A DNA stretch of 38,412 nucleotides, taken from NCBI GenBank assembly GCA_036562635.1, contig DATCJU010000015.1:1-38412 (forward strand). The letters run 5' to 3'. Positions 31,858-38,412 of this stretch are shown one piece after another; the first letter of the stretch is position 1; each line of letters begins with the position of its first letter. A model generated the notes under the pieces. The model worked only from the letters and a program-made list of their open reading frames with translations. It did not search any database and had not been told where the DNA came from. A program made the translations under genes and the position numbers. The DNA is from DATCJU01 sp036562635 (GTDB lineage: Bacteria > Actinomycetota > Actinomycetes > Mycobacteriales > Pseudonocardiaceae).

Positions 31858-31956
31858 ACCGACACCTCCGATCACCGGATCTGATCATCTCCTGTGGGGT
31901 GGGAGCGAATCGAGGGGCACGGAAGTTCCCGTGGGGGTCCGAGTGCACCCGAACAG

Positions 31957-31997
31957 CCGTGGGCCCGGTGCTCCGTCGGGAGACACCGGGCCCACGG
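31957..31997 (-). terminator. Terminator of the amino acid ABC operon
   Basis: CCGTGGGCCCGGTG at 31957-31970 pairs perfectly with CACCGGGCCCACGG at 31984-31997, 14 nt downstream of the ATPase stop. Confidence 0.85.
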
Positions 31998-32011
31998 TTC
32001 GGGGGATTCGG

Positions 32012-32809
32012 TCAGCTCGGTCGCTGGTGGGTGGGGTCGAGCACCCGGGACAGGAACGTCCGGGTCCGCTCGTGCTGCGGGTTGCCGATCACCTGGGCGG
32101 CCGGGCCCTCCTCGACCACGTAACCGCCGTCCATGAACAGCACCCGGTCGGCGACCTCGCGGGCGAACTGCATCTCGTGGGTGACCACGAGCATGGTCAT
32201 GCCGTCGTCGGCGAGCTGGCGCATCACGCTGAGCACGTCGCCGACCAGCTCCGGGTCCAGGGCGGAGGTCGGCTCGTCGAACAGCATCAGCTCCGGGTTC
32301 ATGGACAGCGCCCGGGCGATCGCCACCCGCTGCTGCTGTCCGCCGGAGAGCTGGGCCGGCATGGCCGACTCCTTGGCCTCCAGGCCCACCTTGGCCAGGT
32401 TCTCCCGGGCGATCCGCTCGGCCTCGGCCTTGCTGCGGCGCAGCACCTTCACCTGCGCGATGGTCAGGTTCTCCAGCACCGACAGGTGGCTGAACAGGTT
32501 GAACTGCTGGAACACCATGCCGATGTGGCGGCGGGCGGCGTCGATGTCCACGTCCGGGTCGGTCAGTTCGGTGCCGCTGACCACGACCTTGCCCGCGGTG
32601 GGTTCCTCCAGGAGGTTGACGCAGCGCAGCAGGGTGGACTTGCCGGACCCGGAGGGGCCGATGATGCACACCACCTCGCCGCGGCGGACCTGCAGGTCGA
32701 TGCCCCGCAGCACCTGCAGCGGGCCGAACGACTTCTGCAGTCCGGTGATCTCGACGACCACGTCCTCGGCCACCTGCTTCTGCTCGGTGGCCGCACTGGT
32801 GCCGGTCAC
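32012..32809 (-). CDS. Polar amino acid ABC transporter ATP-binding protein (GlnQ-like)
   Basis: ATPase of 265 aa that drives the importer encoded upstream. Walker A GPSGSGKST at 51-59, signature LSGGQQQRVAIARAL, Walker B LMLFDEPTSALDPELVGDVL, switch VVTHEMQFAREVADRVLF, all typical of the polar amino acid (PAAT) family. GTG at 32809 overlaps the permease stop (GTGA) and is preceded by GAGGTGA. The frame could extend far upstream in register but only through the permease gene. Last gene of the operon, followed by the terminator at 31957-31997. Confidence 0.94.
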   Translation of the reverse strand: MTGTSAATEQKQVAEDVVVEITGLQKSFGPLQVLRGIDLQVRRGEVVCIIGPSGSGKSTLLRCVNLLEEPTAGKVVVSGTELTDPDVDIDAARRHIGMVFQQFNLFSHLSVLENLTIAQVKVLRRSKAEAERIARENLAKVGLEAKESAMPAQLSGGQQQRVAIARALSMNPELMLFDEPTSALDPELVGDVLSVMRQLADDGMTMLVVTHEMQFAREVADRVLFMDGGYVVEEGPAAQVIGNPQHERTRTFLSRVLDPTHQRPS

Positions 32810-33633
32810 GCGCTCACCTCCAGCCCGGTCGACTCGGGGGAGGCAATCTTCTTGCCCCCGGCGGCGCGTCGTTCCAGGTACCGGGACAGGAACGACAGCG
32901 GGATGGTGATCAACAGGTAGCACAGGCCGGCCAGCAGGATCGGGGTCATCGATCCGGTGGTGTTCAGGCCCTCCCGGCCCCACTTGGTCAGCTCGTACTC
33001 CGCCCGGGCCAGGCCCAGCAGGTAGATCAGGGAGGAGTCCTTGGTGAGCAGGATCAGCTCGTTGGTGAGCGGGGGCAGGACGATGCGGAACGCCTGCGGG
33101 ATGACGATGCTGATCAGGGCCCGGCTGTGCGACATGCCCAGCGAGCGGGCGGCCTCGACCTGGCCCTTGGGCACCGCCTGCAGACCGGCCCGGATGGTCT
33201 CGGCGATGTAGGCCGCGCCGACCAGGCCGAGGGCCAGCATGACGGTGGAGTAGATGTTGAACCGCAGCCCGAAGGCGAGCGGCACGCCGAAGCCGAAGGC
33301 GATGAACACCAGCAGGGCCGGCACGCCGCGGAAGAACTCGATGTAGATGGTGGCGATCCACCGGTAGGGCCCGACCGAGGACAGCCGCATCAGGGCGAGC
33401 AGCAGGCCGAGCGCCAGCCCGAAGGCGAAGCCGAGGGCGGTGTAGATGATGGTGTTGACCAGGGCGGTGGTGATGATCCCCGGGAACTGGGTGGCAGCGG
33501 CGTCGAGGTTGAAGAACGCGCGGCGGATCTCCTGCCAGTCCGCCACGAGGGCGAGCACCAGGACCGCGACGACCAGCACCGCGTACTGCACGCCGCGGAT
33601 CACCTGGGCCCGCTTGCGCTTGGAAAGTGCCAT
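32806..33633 (-). CDS. Polar amino acid ABC transporter permease (GlnP-like)
   Basis: Membrane protein of 275 aa with about five helices. The EAA loop that contacts the ATPase reads AARSLGMSHSRALISIVIPQ (about 170-190), and the N-terminal TTALVNTIIYTALGFAFGLA segment is typical of His/Glu/Gln/Arg/opine-type permeases. Only one permease gene is present, so the channel is probably a homodimer. ATG at 33633 has a GGAGCTCC-containing region upstream with AGGAG for ribosome binding. It lies 155 nt after the binding protein gene, separated by the hairpin at 33750-33777. Confidence 0.93.
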   Translation of the reverse strand: MALSKRKRAQVIRGVQYAVLVVAVLVLALVADWQEIRRAFFNLDAAATQFPGIITTALVNTIIYTALGFAFGLALGLLLALMRLSSVGPYRWIATIYIEFFRGVPALLVFIAFGFGVPLAFGLRFNIYSTVMLALGLVGAAYIAETIRAGLQAVPKGQVEAARSLGMSHSRALISIVIPQAFRIVLPPLTNELILLTKDSSLIYLLGLARAEYELTKWGREGLNTTGSMTPILLAGLCYLLITIPLSFLSRYLERRAAGGKKIASPESTGLEVSA

Positions 33634-33749
33634 GGGAGCTCCTTGTGCTCTGCGGGGTACCGCGCCGGGGGTGGGGCGGGTACCCGCACCCGGTCGTTCC
33701 GCAAGCGGGGCGGCCCGCGGGGCCGGGGATGGTTCCTCAGGCAGGGGTC

Positions 33750-33777
33750 GGGGTCGGCACCGGTGGGTGCCGACCCC
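33750..33777 (-). terminator. Intra-operon hairpin after the binding protein gene
   Basis: GGGGTCGGCACC at 33750-33761 and GGTGCCGACCCC at 33766-33777 form a perfect 12-bp stem with a 4-nt loop. Such hairpins often stabilise or partly terminate mRNA so that binding protein exceeds permease and ATPase. Confidence 0.75.
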
Positions 33778-33788
33778 GCGTCAGTCGG

Positions 33789-34613
33789 TCAGCCCTGCTC
33801 CGGCGCCTTGCCGAACCACTTCTCGTAGATGCGGTCGTACTCGCCGCTCTCCTTGGCCTTCCGCAGCACCTCGTTGATCTTGTTGCGGAGGGCGTCGTTG
33901 CCCTTGCGGACGCCGATGCCGTACTGCTCACCGGTGTCGAACTCCGCCGACACCTCGACGTCGGGGTTCTCCTTGGCGAAGTCCAGGAGCACGCCGTTGT
34001 CGTTGATCGCGGCGTCCACCTGACCGGTCTTCACCGCGGTCTCCAGCAGGGCGAGGTCCTCGAACTGGACGGTCTCGTAGCCGTAGGTGTCCCTGTTCTG
34101 GGTCGCGTACTCCTCGCCGGTGGTGGAGAGCTGCACGCCGAGCTTCTTGCCGCGCAGGGCCTCCAGGCTGTCGATACCCGAACCCTTCTTCACCAGCAGG
34201 GCCTGGGTGGCCTCGAAGTAGGGGTCGGAGAAGTCCATGTTCTGCTTGCGGACCTCGGTGATCGTGATGCCGGCGGCGGCGAGGTCGCACTTGCCGGTGT
34301 TGAGGTCCTCGCCGGACTGGATGCCCTCGAAGGGGGTGTCGATGATCTTCTGCTGGACCCCGAGTTCCTTGGCCACCAGGTCGACGAGGTCGACGTCGAA
34401 GCCGACGATCTTGTCTCCCTCGGAGAACTGGAACGGCTTGTAGGGCAGGTGAGTGCAGGTGGTGAGACTGCCTGCCTCGACCAGCTGGACGCCACCGGCC
34501 TCGCCGCCCTGCCCGTTGTCGCCGCCGACCTCCTCGGCACAGGCGGAGAGGGTCACGGCGAGGGCGAGCGCCGGAAGGACTGTGAGCACCCGGTCCCTGG
34601 TTCGACGAGCCAC
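33789..34613 (-). CDS. Polar amino acid ABC transporter substrate-binding lipoprotein
   Basis: Extracytoplasmic receptor of 274 aa. Signal peptide MARRTRDRVLTVLPALALAV with lipobox LSAC, lipidated C25, then a Gly/Glu-rich linker. The mature part is a type 2 periplasmic-binding fold with YKPFQFSEGDKIVGFDVDLV, the amino-acid-binding signature GFDVDLVDLVAKELG, and QNMDFSDPYFEATQALLV. The family binds glutamate, glutamine, arginine or related amino acids; which one is not clear. I chose GTG at 34613, 6 nt after GAGGAGAG; longer frames upstream lack an RBS and bury the signal peptide. First gene of the operon. The 219 nt upstream (34614-34832) hold no gene and should carry the promoter, which I could not pin down. 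Confidence 0.92.
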   Translation of the reverse strand: MARRTRDRVLTVLPALALAVTLSACAEEVGGDNGQGGEAGGVQLVEAGSLTTCTHLPYKPFQFSEGDKIVGFDVDLVDLVAKELGVQQKIIDTPFEGIQSGEDLNTGKCDLAAAGITITEVRKQNMDFSDPYFEATQALLVKKGSGIDSLEALRGKKLGVQLSTTGEEYATQNRDTYGYETVQFEDLALLETAVKTGQVDAAINDNGVLLDFAKENPDVEVSAEFDTGEQYGIGVRKGNDALRNKINEVLRKAKESGEYDRIYEKWFGKAPEQG

Positions 34614-34832
34614 GGTGTCTCTCCTCGTCAGTGGTTCCGTTCGGGTGCTCGGCATCCTGCCATCCAGGTGATGTGCTGCACAGCACGTAACGGTCACAAA
34701 GTGTTATGGCCGCATGCTTCTTGCGTTGATCTCGGGGTCTGACCGCAAGATATTGCGCTCGATGCCTTAACTCACACAGGTCGTTTACGCAAAGTAGCCG
34801 AAAGGGAGCCGCCCGTGTGGGCTAACCGCGGG

Positions 34833-34869
34833 GGTGGTGGACGCCGGGTGAACACCGGCGTCCACCACC
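34833..34869 (-). terminator. Terminator of the M20 peptidase gene
   Basis: Perfect 15-bp arms at 34833-34847 and 34855-34869 with a 7-nt loop, 47 nt downstream of the peptidase stop. Confidence 0.83.
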
Positions 34870-34915
34870 GGGCGAGCAGGTGCGGACGGGGCCGGGACGG
34901 GCCCGTCCGGGCGGA

Positions 34916-36337
34916 TCAGGCGGCGCGGGCGTGGGCGTCCAGGATCAACGCCACCCCGGCGGTCACCTTCTCCGCGTAGGGCAGGTTCAGCGACTCGTCG
35001 GGCACGTGCGCGTTGCTGCCCGGGCCCAGCGCACCGGTGACCACGAACTGCGCCTCCGGGTAGGCGGTGTGCAGCAGGCCCATGAACGGGATCGAGCCGC
35101 CCTCGCCGATGGTGCGCCACGGCTGACCGAACACCGTGTCGCTGGCGGTGTCCAGCGCCTCCCGCAGCCACGGGGCCAGGGTGGGGGCGTTCCAGCCGTC
35201 GGCGTGCTCGACCCGGCCCAGCTCGACCTGCGCCCCGTAGGGCACGTCCGTGGTCAGCGCCTTGCGCACCGCCTCCAGCGCGGCGGCCGAGTCGCAGGTG
35301 GGCGGCAGCCGGAAGCTCAGGCTCAGCGTGGTGTGCGAGCGCAGCACGTTGCCGGCGTCGGCCGGGGCGGGCAGGCCGTCGGCGCCGATCACCGACAGCG
35401 TGGGCCGCCAGGTGCGGTTCAGCGCCAGCTCCAGGTCGTCGTCGCTGACCAGCTGCAGCCCGTCCACCACGGGGAAGGCGTTCTTGAGCGCACCGGGGGT
35501 CACCGCCACCGTGTCGCGGGTCTCGGCGAGCCGGTCCGCGGGGATCTCCACGTGCAGCTCGGGCAGCTTGATCTCCCCGGTCCGCGGGTCCTCGATCCGG
35601 TCCAGCAGCATTCGCAGCACCCGGAACGAGCTGGGCACCACACCGCTGGCCGACCCCGAGTGCTGCCCCACCTGGAGCACCCGCACCGTCACCTCGACCT
35701 GGGCCAGGCCGCGCAGCGAGGTGGTCAGCCACATCCGCTCGTAGTCACCGGCACCGGAGTCCAGGCACACCACCAGCGTCACCCGGCCGAGCCGGTCCGC
35801 CAGGTGCTCCAGGTATGCGGGCAGGTCGGGGCTGCCGGACTCCTCACCGGTCTCCAGCAGCAGCACGCACCGCGCGTGCGACCCGCCGTGCGTCCGCAGC
35901 GCCTCCAGGGCGGTCACCGCGGCGTAGCCGGAGTAGCCGTCGTCGGCGGAGCCGCGCCCGTACAGCCGGCCGTCCCGCACCACCGGGGTCCACGGGCCCA
36001 GGCCCTCGCTCCAGCCGTCCATCGGGGGCTGCTTGTCCAGGTGGCCGTAGAGCAGGGCAGTGCCGGCCTCCTCGGCGCCGGGCGACGCCGGGATGTCCAC
36101 CAGCAGCAGCGGCGAACGGCCCGGCAGGCGCACCACCTCCAGCTGGGCACCGGGCAGCTCGCGGCTGGCGATCCAGGTGCGGACGTGTTCGACGGCCGCG
36201 TCGAGGTGGCCGTTGGTGGCCCAGTCCGCGTCGAACGCCGGGGACACCGCGGGCACCGCGACGAGACCGGAGAGGCTGGGCAGGACGCTGTCCTGCCAGA
36301 GGCGTTGAACGGTACTGGTCAGCGCGGTGTGCTCCAT
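34916..36337 (-). CDS. M20 family dipeptidase
   Basis: Cytoplasmic zinc-dependent dipeptidase of 473 aa, similar to PepV/carnosinase-type M20 enzymes. Metal and catalytic residues are H99 and D101 (YGHLDKQPP), D132 (GRGSADDGYSGY), catalytic E165 with E166 (ETGEESGS), D193 (CLDSGAGD) and a C-terminal His in GSNAHVPDESL. The central lid domain for dimerisation is present. I start at ATG 36337, which has AGGA 8 nt upstream; a further-upstream frame of 17 codons has no RBS. It sits next to the amino acid importer operon on the same strand, and peptide breakdown would supply similar nutrients, but the terminator at 34833 makes it a separate unit. Confidence 0.92.
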   Translation of the reverse strand: MEHTALTSTVQRLWQDSVLPSLSGLVAVPAVSPAFDADWATNGHLDAAVEHVRTWIASRELPGAQLEVVRLPGRSPLLLVDIPASPGAEEAGTALLYGHLDKQPPMDGWSEGLGPWTPVVRDGRLYGRGSADDGYSGYAAVTALEALRTHGGSHARCVLLLETGEESGSPDLPAYLEHLADRLGRVTLVVCLDSGAGDYERMWLTTSLRGLAQVEVTVRVLQVGQHSGSASGVVPSSFRVLRMLLDRIEDPRTGEIKLPELHVEIPADRLAETRDTVAVTPGALKNAFPVVDGLQLVSDDDLELALNRTWRPTLSVIGADGLPAPADAGNVLRSHTTLSLSFRLPPTCDSAAALEAVRKALTTDVPYGAQVELGRVEHADGWNAPTLAPWLREALDTASDTVFGQPWRTIGEGGSIPFMGLLHTAYPEAQFVVTGALGPGSNAHVPDESLNLPYAEKVTAGVALILDAHARAA

Positions 36338-36414
36338 GGCCCGATCCTGACACGCGGGGGTCCGCCCCACCGGATCGGACCGGATCACCTGGTGGAAACC
36401 GACTCCCTGCGCAC

Positions 36415-36651
36415 TCAGCGGAGGTCGAACCGGCCGGTCCTCACCGCGCCGAGGAAGCGGGTGACCTGCTCACGCGTGAAGAGAAGAACCGGGCCGGTGG
36501 GGTTCTTGCTGTCCCGGAAGCCCAGCCAACGGGTGCCGTCGGTGCCCAGCTCCACGCACGAACCGTTGGGCTGGCTCCGCCGACTCTTGCGCCAGGTCAC
36601 GAAAGACATGTCGGAGGACGACACCGGACACTCCCTCCGCTCGGTGGTCAT
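36415..36651 (-). CDS. DUF397 protein (Scr2-like)
   Basis: A 78-aa DUF397 protein: TWRKSRRSQPNGSCVELGTD, GFRDSKNPTGPVLLFTREQV and a final FLGAVRTGRFDLR. ATG at 36651 overlaps the stop of the XRE gene (ATGA at 36651-36648), giving translational coupling. It is closely related to the DUF397 protein at 37873-38079 (shared RDSKNPTGP and EQVTRFLGAVR), so the two neighbouring modules probably arose by tandem duplication. An alternative start at MSFVTWRK, 14 codons in, would match the usual DUF397 length better. Confidence 0.92.
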   Translation of the reverse strand: MTTERRECPVSSSDMSFVTWRKSRRSQPNGSCVELGTDGTRWLGFRDSKNPTGPVLLFTREQVTRFLGAVRTGRFDLR

Positions 36652-37508
36652 GCGTCGATGCCCTCCGCCACCCGAGTGATCAGCCGGGTCGAGTCGGCAG
36701 GACTGAGGGCCAGCGCCTTCGCCCGATCATAGGCAACCCGGAACTTCGCGATCTCCTGTTCGTCGTCCTGGAGCACGAAGAACGAGATGTTCTCCGCGAA
36801 GACCATCTCGGGCTCCTCGGCTCCCGGGAACGTCAGCATGGTGAAGTTCCGGCCGAGCGCCGGGTGCATACCTGCGGACCAGGGCAGAACCCGCACCGTG
36901 ACGTTCGGCAGGTCGGTGTTGACCTCGGCCAGGTGACGGAGCTGGTCGCGCAGGACCTGCGGACCACCGATCCGGCAGTGCAGGGCTCCCTCGCCGAGGA
37001 GGACCTCCAGGTGGATCGGGTTGTCGTCGGTCAGGCGTCGCTGCCGTTCCATCCGCACGGCCAGGTGGCGTTCGACCTCGGTGGGTGCGATGTAGGGGTC
37101 GCCTCCGGAGATGACCGCGCGGGCGTAGGCCTCCGTCTGCAGGAGTCCGTGCACGAGGTCGCCCTCGACCACGTGCAGGGTACTGGCCTCGTTCTCCAGG
37201 TCGAAGTACTCGGCCAGGACTTCCGGGACGAACTCGTGGTAGGGGCGGCGGGTCACGCCACGCCGTCGTCCCTGTTTGGCGGCCTGCACCATGTCGGCCA
37301 CGACCTCGGGTGGTGCGCCGTACAGCTCCAGGGCGGCTTTCACCCGCAGCGGTTCGGCGCTTTCCCCGGTCTCCATCCGATGGATCGTGCCCATCCCACA
37401 CAGCAGTTCCGTGGCGGCGCGTTCGATGGAGAGCCCGGCTTTGGTGCGCCAACGGCGCAACGTTCGTGCCAGTCTGCGCCGCTGCAGAGATCTGCTGGTG
37501 TCGGTCAA
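36648..37508 (-). CDS. XRE-family regulator with DUF5753
   Basis: DNA-binding regulator of 286 aa. The helix-turn-helix at about 16-70 (LRRWRTKAGLSIERAATELL, GMGTIHRMETGES) precedes DUF5753 (VVEGDLVHGLLQTEAYARAV, LGEGALHCRIGG, NVTVRVLPW, FVLQDDEQEIAKFR). TTG at 37508 is the start: GGGAGGT lies 6 nt upstream and no ATG or GTG fits as well. It is paired with the DUF397 gene at 36415-36651. The promoter would be in 37509-37872. Confidence 0.92.
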   Translation of the reverse strand: MTDTSRSLQRRRLARTLRRWRTKAGLSIERAATELLCGMGTIHRMETGESAEPLRVKAALELYGAPPEVVADMVQAAKQGRRRGVTRRPYHEFVPEVLAEYFDLENEASTLHVVEGDLVHGLLQTEAYARAVISGGDPYIAPTEVERHLAVRMERQRRLTDDNPIHLEVLLGEGALHCRIGGPQVLRDQLRHLAEVNTDLPNVTVRVLPWSAGMHPALGRNFTMLTFPGAEEPEMVFAENISFFVLQDDEQEIAKFRVAYDRAKALALSPADSTRLITRVAEGIDA

Positions 37509-37872
37509 CCTGGTACCTCCCGCTAGAGATTTCAGTCTGCCCGGTGGGGCACCAACACATGAGATCCCCAGATCGTGGGATAGCCAACTTGGAAGGCTTC
37601 CGTGTTCAATTCCTTCTGAACCTGGTCATTCCCCTATGGAATCCATCGGAAACGGAAGGAACTTCATGTGTGGCCGAGTAGGGAGGTACCGCCTGCTCGG
37701 TCCTGACGCTGGGGGGTAAGCGATGAACCTGCTGGGTGTGGTGCCGCGGTCCTGCTGGTTCTCCTGCCAGGACGTGCGGGATCGTGGCGGTTGGGGTGCC
37801 GAACGAGGGAGGAACTGTTCGGGGAGCTGTCGGAGGTGGTGTCCGTCGGGCGGTGACCGAAGCACCGGACGT
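37509..37872 (-). other. 364-nt intergenic region between two XRE/DUF397 modules
   Basis: No gene is supported here; the open frames lack homology-like features or conflict with the flanking DUF397 gene. The segment 37560-37680 is clearly richer in A/T than its surroundings and probably contains the promoter of the XRE gene at 37508. On the minus strand TTGGCT and TCTCAT are 17 nt apart near 37585-37560, a weak match. Confidence 0.35.
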
Positions 37873-38079
37873 TCAGCGGAGGTCGAAGCGTCCGGCTCTC
37901 ACCGCGCCGAGGAAACGGGTGACCTGCTCGTGCGGGAAGAGGAGCGTCGGACCGGTGGGGTTCTTGCTGTCCCGGAAGGCTCCCGTCCTGCCCACGCGGG
38001 CGAACTCCACGCACTGTCCGTTGGGTGCGCTGTAGGAGGACTTCCGCCAGGCCCAGAGAGACGCTTCGGTGGTCGGCAT
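37873..38079 (-). CDS. DUF397 protein (Scr2-like), second minus-strand module
   Basis: A 68-aa DUF397 protein: WRKSSYSAPNGQCVEFARVG, FRDSKNPTGPTLLFPHEQV and FLGAVRAGRFDLR. ATG at 38079 is 15 nt after the stop of the XRE gene at the window edge, with AAAGGGGACGTG as the RBS region. C-terminal half nearly the same as the DUF397 protein at 36415-36651. Confidence 0.92.
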   Translation of the reverse strand: MPTTEASLWAWRKSSYSAPNGQCVEFARVGRTGAFRDSKNPTGPTLLFPHEQVTRFLGAVRAGRFDLR

Positions 38080-38094
38080 GCGGCACGTCCCCTT

Positions 38095-38412
38095 TCAGTT
38101 GCGGTCCTGCGCGATCCGCTGGATGAGATCGGCGGACGCGTCCGGGTCGAGCGCGAGTTTGATCAAGCGCTCGAAAGCGAGGCTACACCGTTCGACATCA
38201 GGTTCCTCCTCGACGAACACACCACGCATCAAGGCGTCCATGTAGACGACCGGGGTGGTGTTGTTACCGAGATGGAGGATGCAGAAGGGGAAGCCCATCG
38301 CCGGGTGGGCGCCGACGTCCTCGCGGAGCACCTGCACAGTGATGTTCGGCTGCTGCGCCATGTCGAGCAGGTGGTGGAGCTGGGTGCGCATGGTGTCCCG
38401 GCCGCCGACCGG
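38095..38412 (-). CDS. XRE/DUF5753 regulator, C-terminal part only (cut by window end)
   Basis: Only the last 105 codons are in the window. The visible part is the end of a DUF5753 domain: VGGRDTMRTQLHHLLDMAQQ, NITVQVLREDVGAHPAMG, FCILHLGNNTTPVVYMD, then a helical C-terminus (LIKLALDPDASADLIQRIA). The reading frame is open through 38412, so the N-terminal helix-turn-helix should lie beyond. It is paired with the DUF397 gene at 37873-38079. Confidence 0.9.
   Translation of the reverse strand, partial: PVGGRDTMRTQLHHLLDMAQQPNITVQVLREDVGAHPAMGFPFCILHLGNNTTPVVYMDALMRGVFVEEEPDVERCSLAFERLIKLALDPDASADLIQRIAQDRN

Noticed and set aside
37723..37872. ATG at 37723 preceded by a GGGGGG run
   Set aside because: The frame continues antisense through the DUF397 gene and has no protein-like pattern beyond a few residues.
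1..38412. tRNA, rRNA, integrase, transposase or CRISPR array
   Set aside because: I looked for these because of the repeat-flanked defence gene and found no supporting sequence.

Overview
The window is a GC-rich actinobacterial chromosome segment. GTG and TTG starts behind strong Shine-Dalgarno sequences, leaderless-type promoters, three XRE/DUF397 regulator modules, a GTP-dependent PEP carboxykinase and IniA/IniC-type dynamin-like GTPases together suggest a filamentous actinomycete, most likely in the Pseudonocardiales. That placement is an inference from gene content. I saw no rRNA, tRNA, CRISPR array or transposase.

Left part (1-8785). A single-gene GmrSD-like (DUF262/DUF1524) restriction enzyme, fused to an alkyltransferase-like DNA-binding domain, lies between two identical copies of a terminator hairpin, which looks like an insertion. 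Next comes a minus-strand three-gene ABC-2 exporter (one ATPase, two recently duplicated permeases), a Cof-type HAD phosphatase divergent from a TetR regulator, and a histidine kinase/response regulator pair.

Middle (8984-22415). A plus-strand operon encodes dynamin-like GTPase, a GrpE-like protein and a second, membrane-anchored dynamin-like GTPase. It is followed by an acidic DxDxDG-repeat protein and pckG. Two tiny single-helix membrane proteins (50 and 56 aa) follow, then a secreted tripeptidyl-aminopeptidase-like hydrolase, a DUF3311/MctP-type monocarboxylate symporter pair and a CxxC peroxidase-related enzyme. PEPCK and the symporter both fit growth on organic acids, with carbon entering through transport and gluconeogenesis, although they are separate transcription units.

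Right part (22352-38412). A minus-strand micro-operon of three overlapping small unknown genes faces an XRE/DUF397 regulator locus with a duplicated DUF397 gene. The shared intergenic region carries a hairpin over the micro-operon RBS and a twin palindromic operator. Then follow an ABC-F ATPase with a long leader, two large paralogous beta-helix-repeat membrane proteins, a polar amino acid ABC importer, an M20 dipeptidase, and two more XRE/DUF397 modules, the last cut by the window end.

The best candidates for something under-described are the repeat-flanked DUF262-DUF1524-ATL gene, the dynamin/GrpE-like/dynamin operon, the three-gene micro-operon with its control elements, and the tandem beta-helix membrane proteins.
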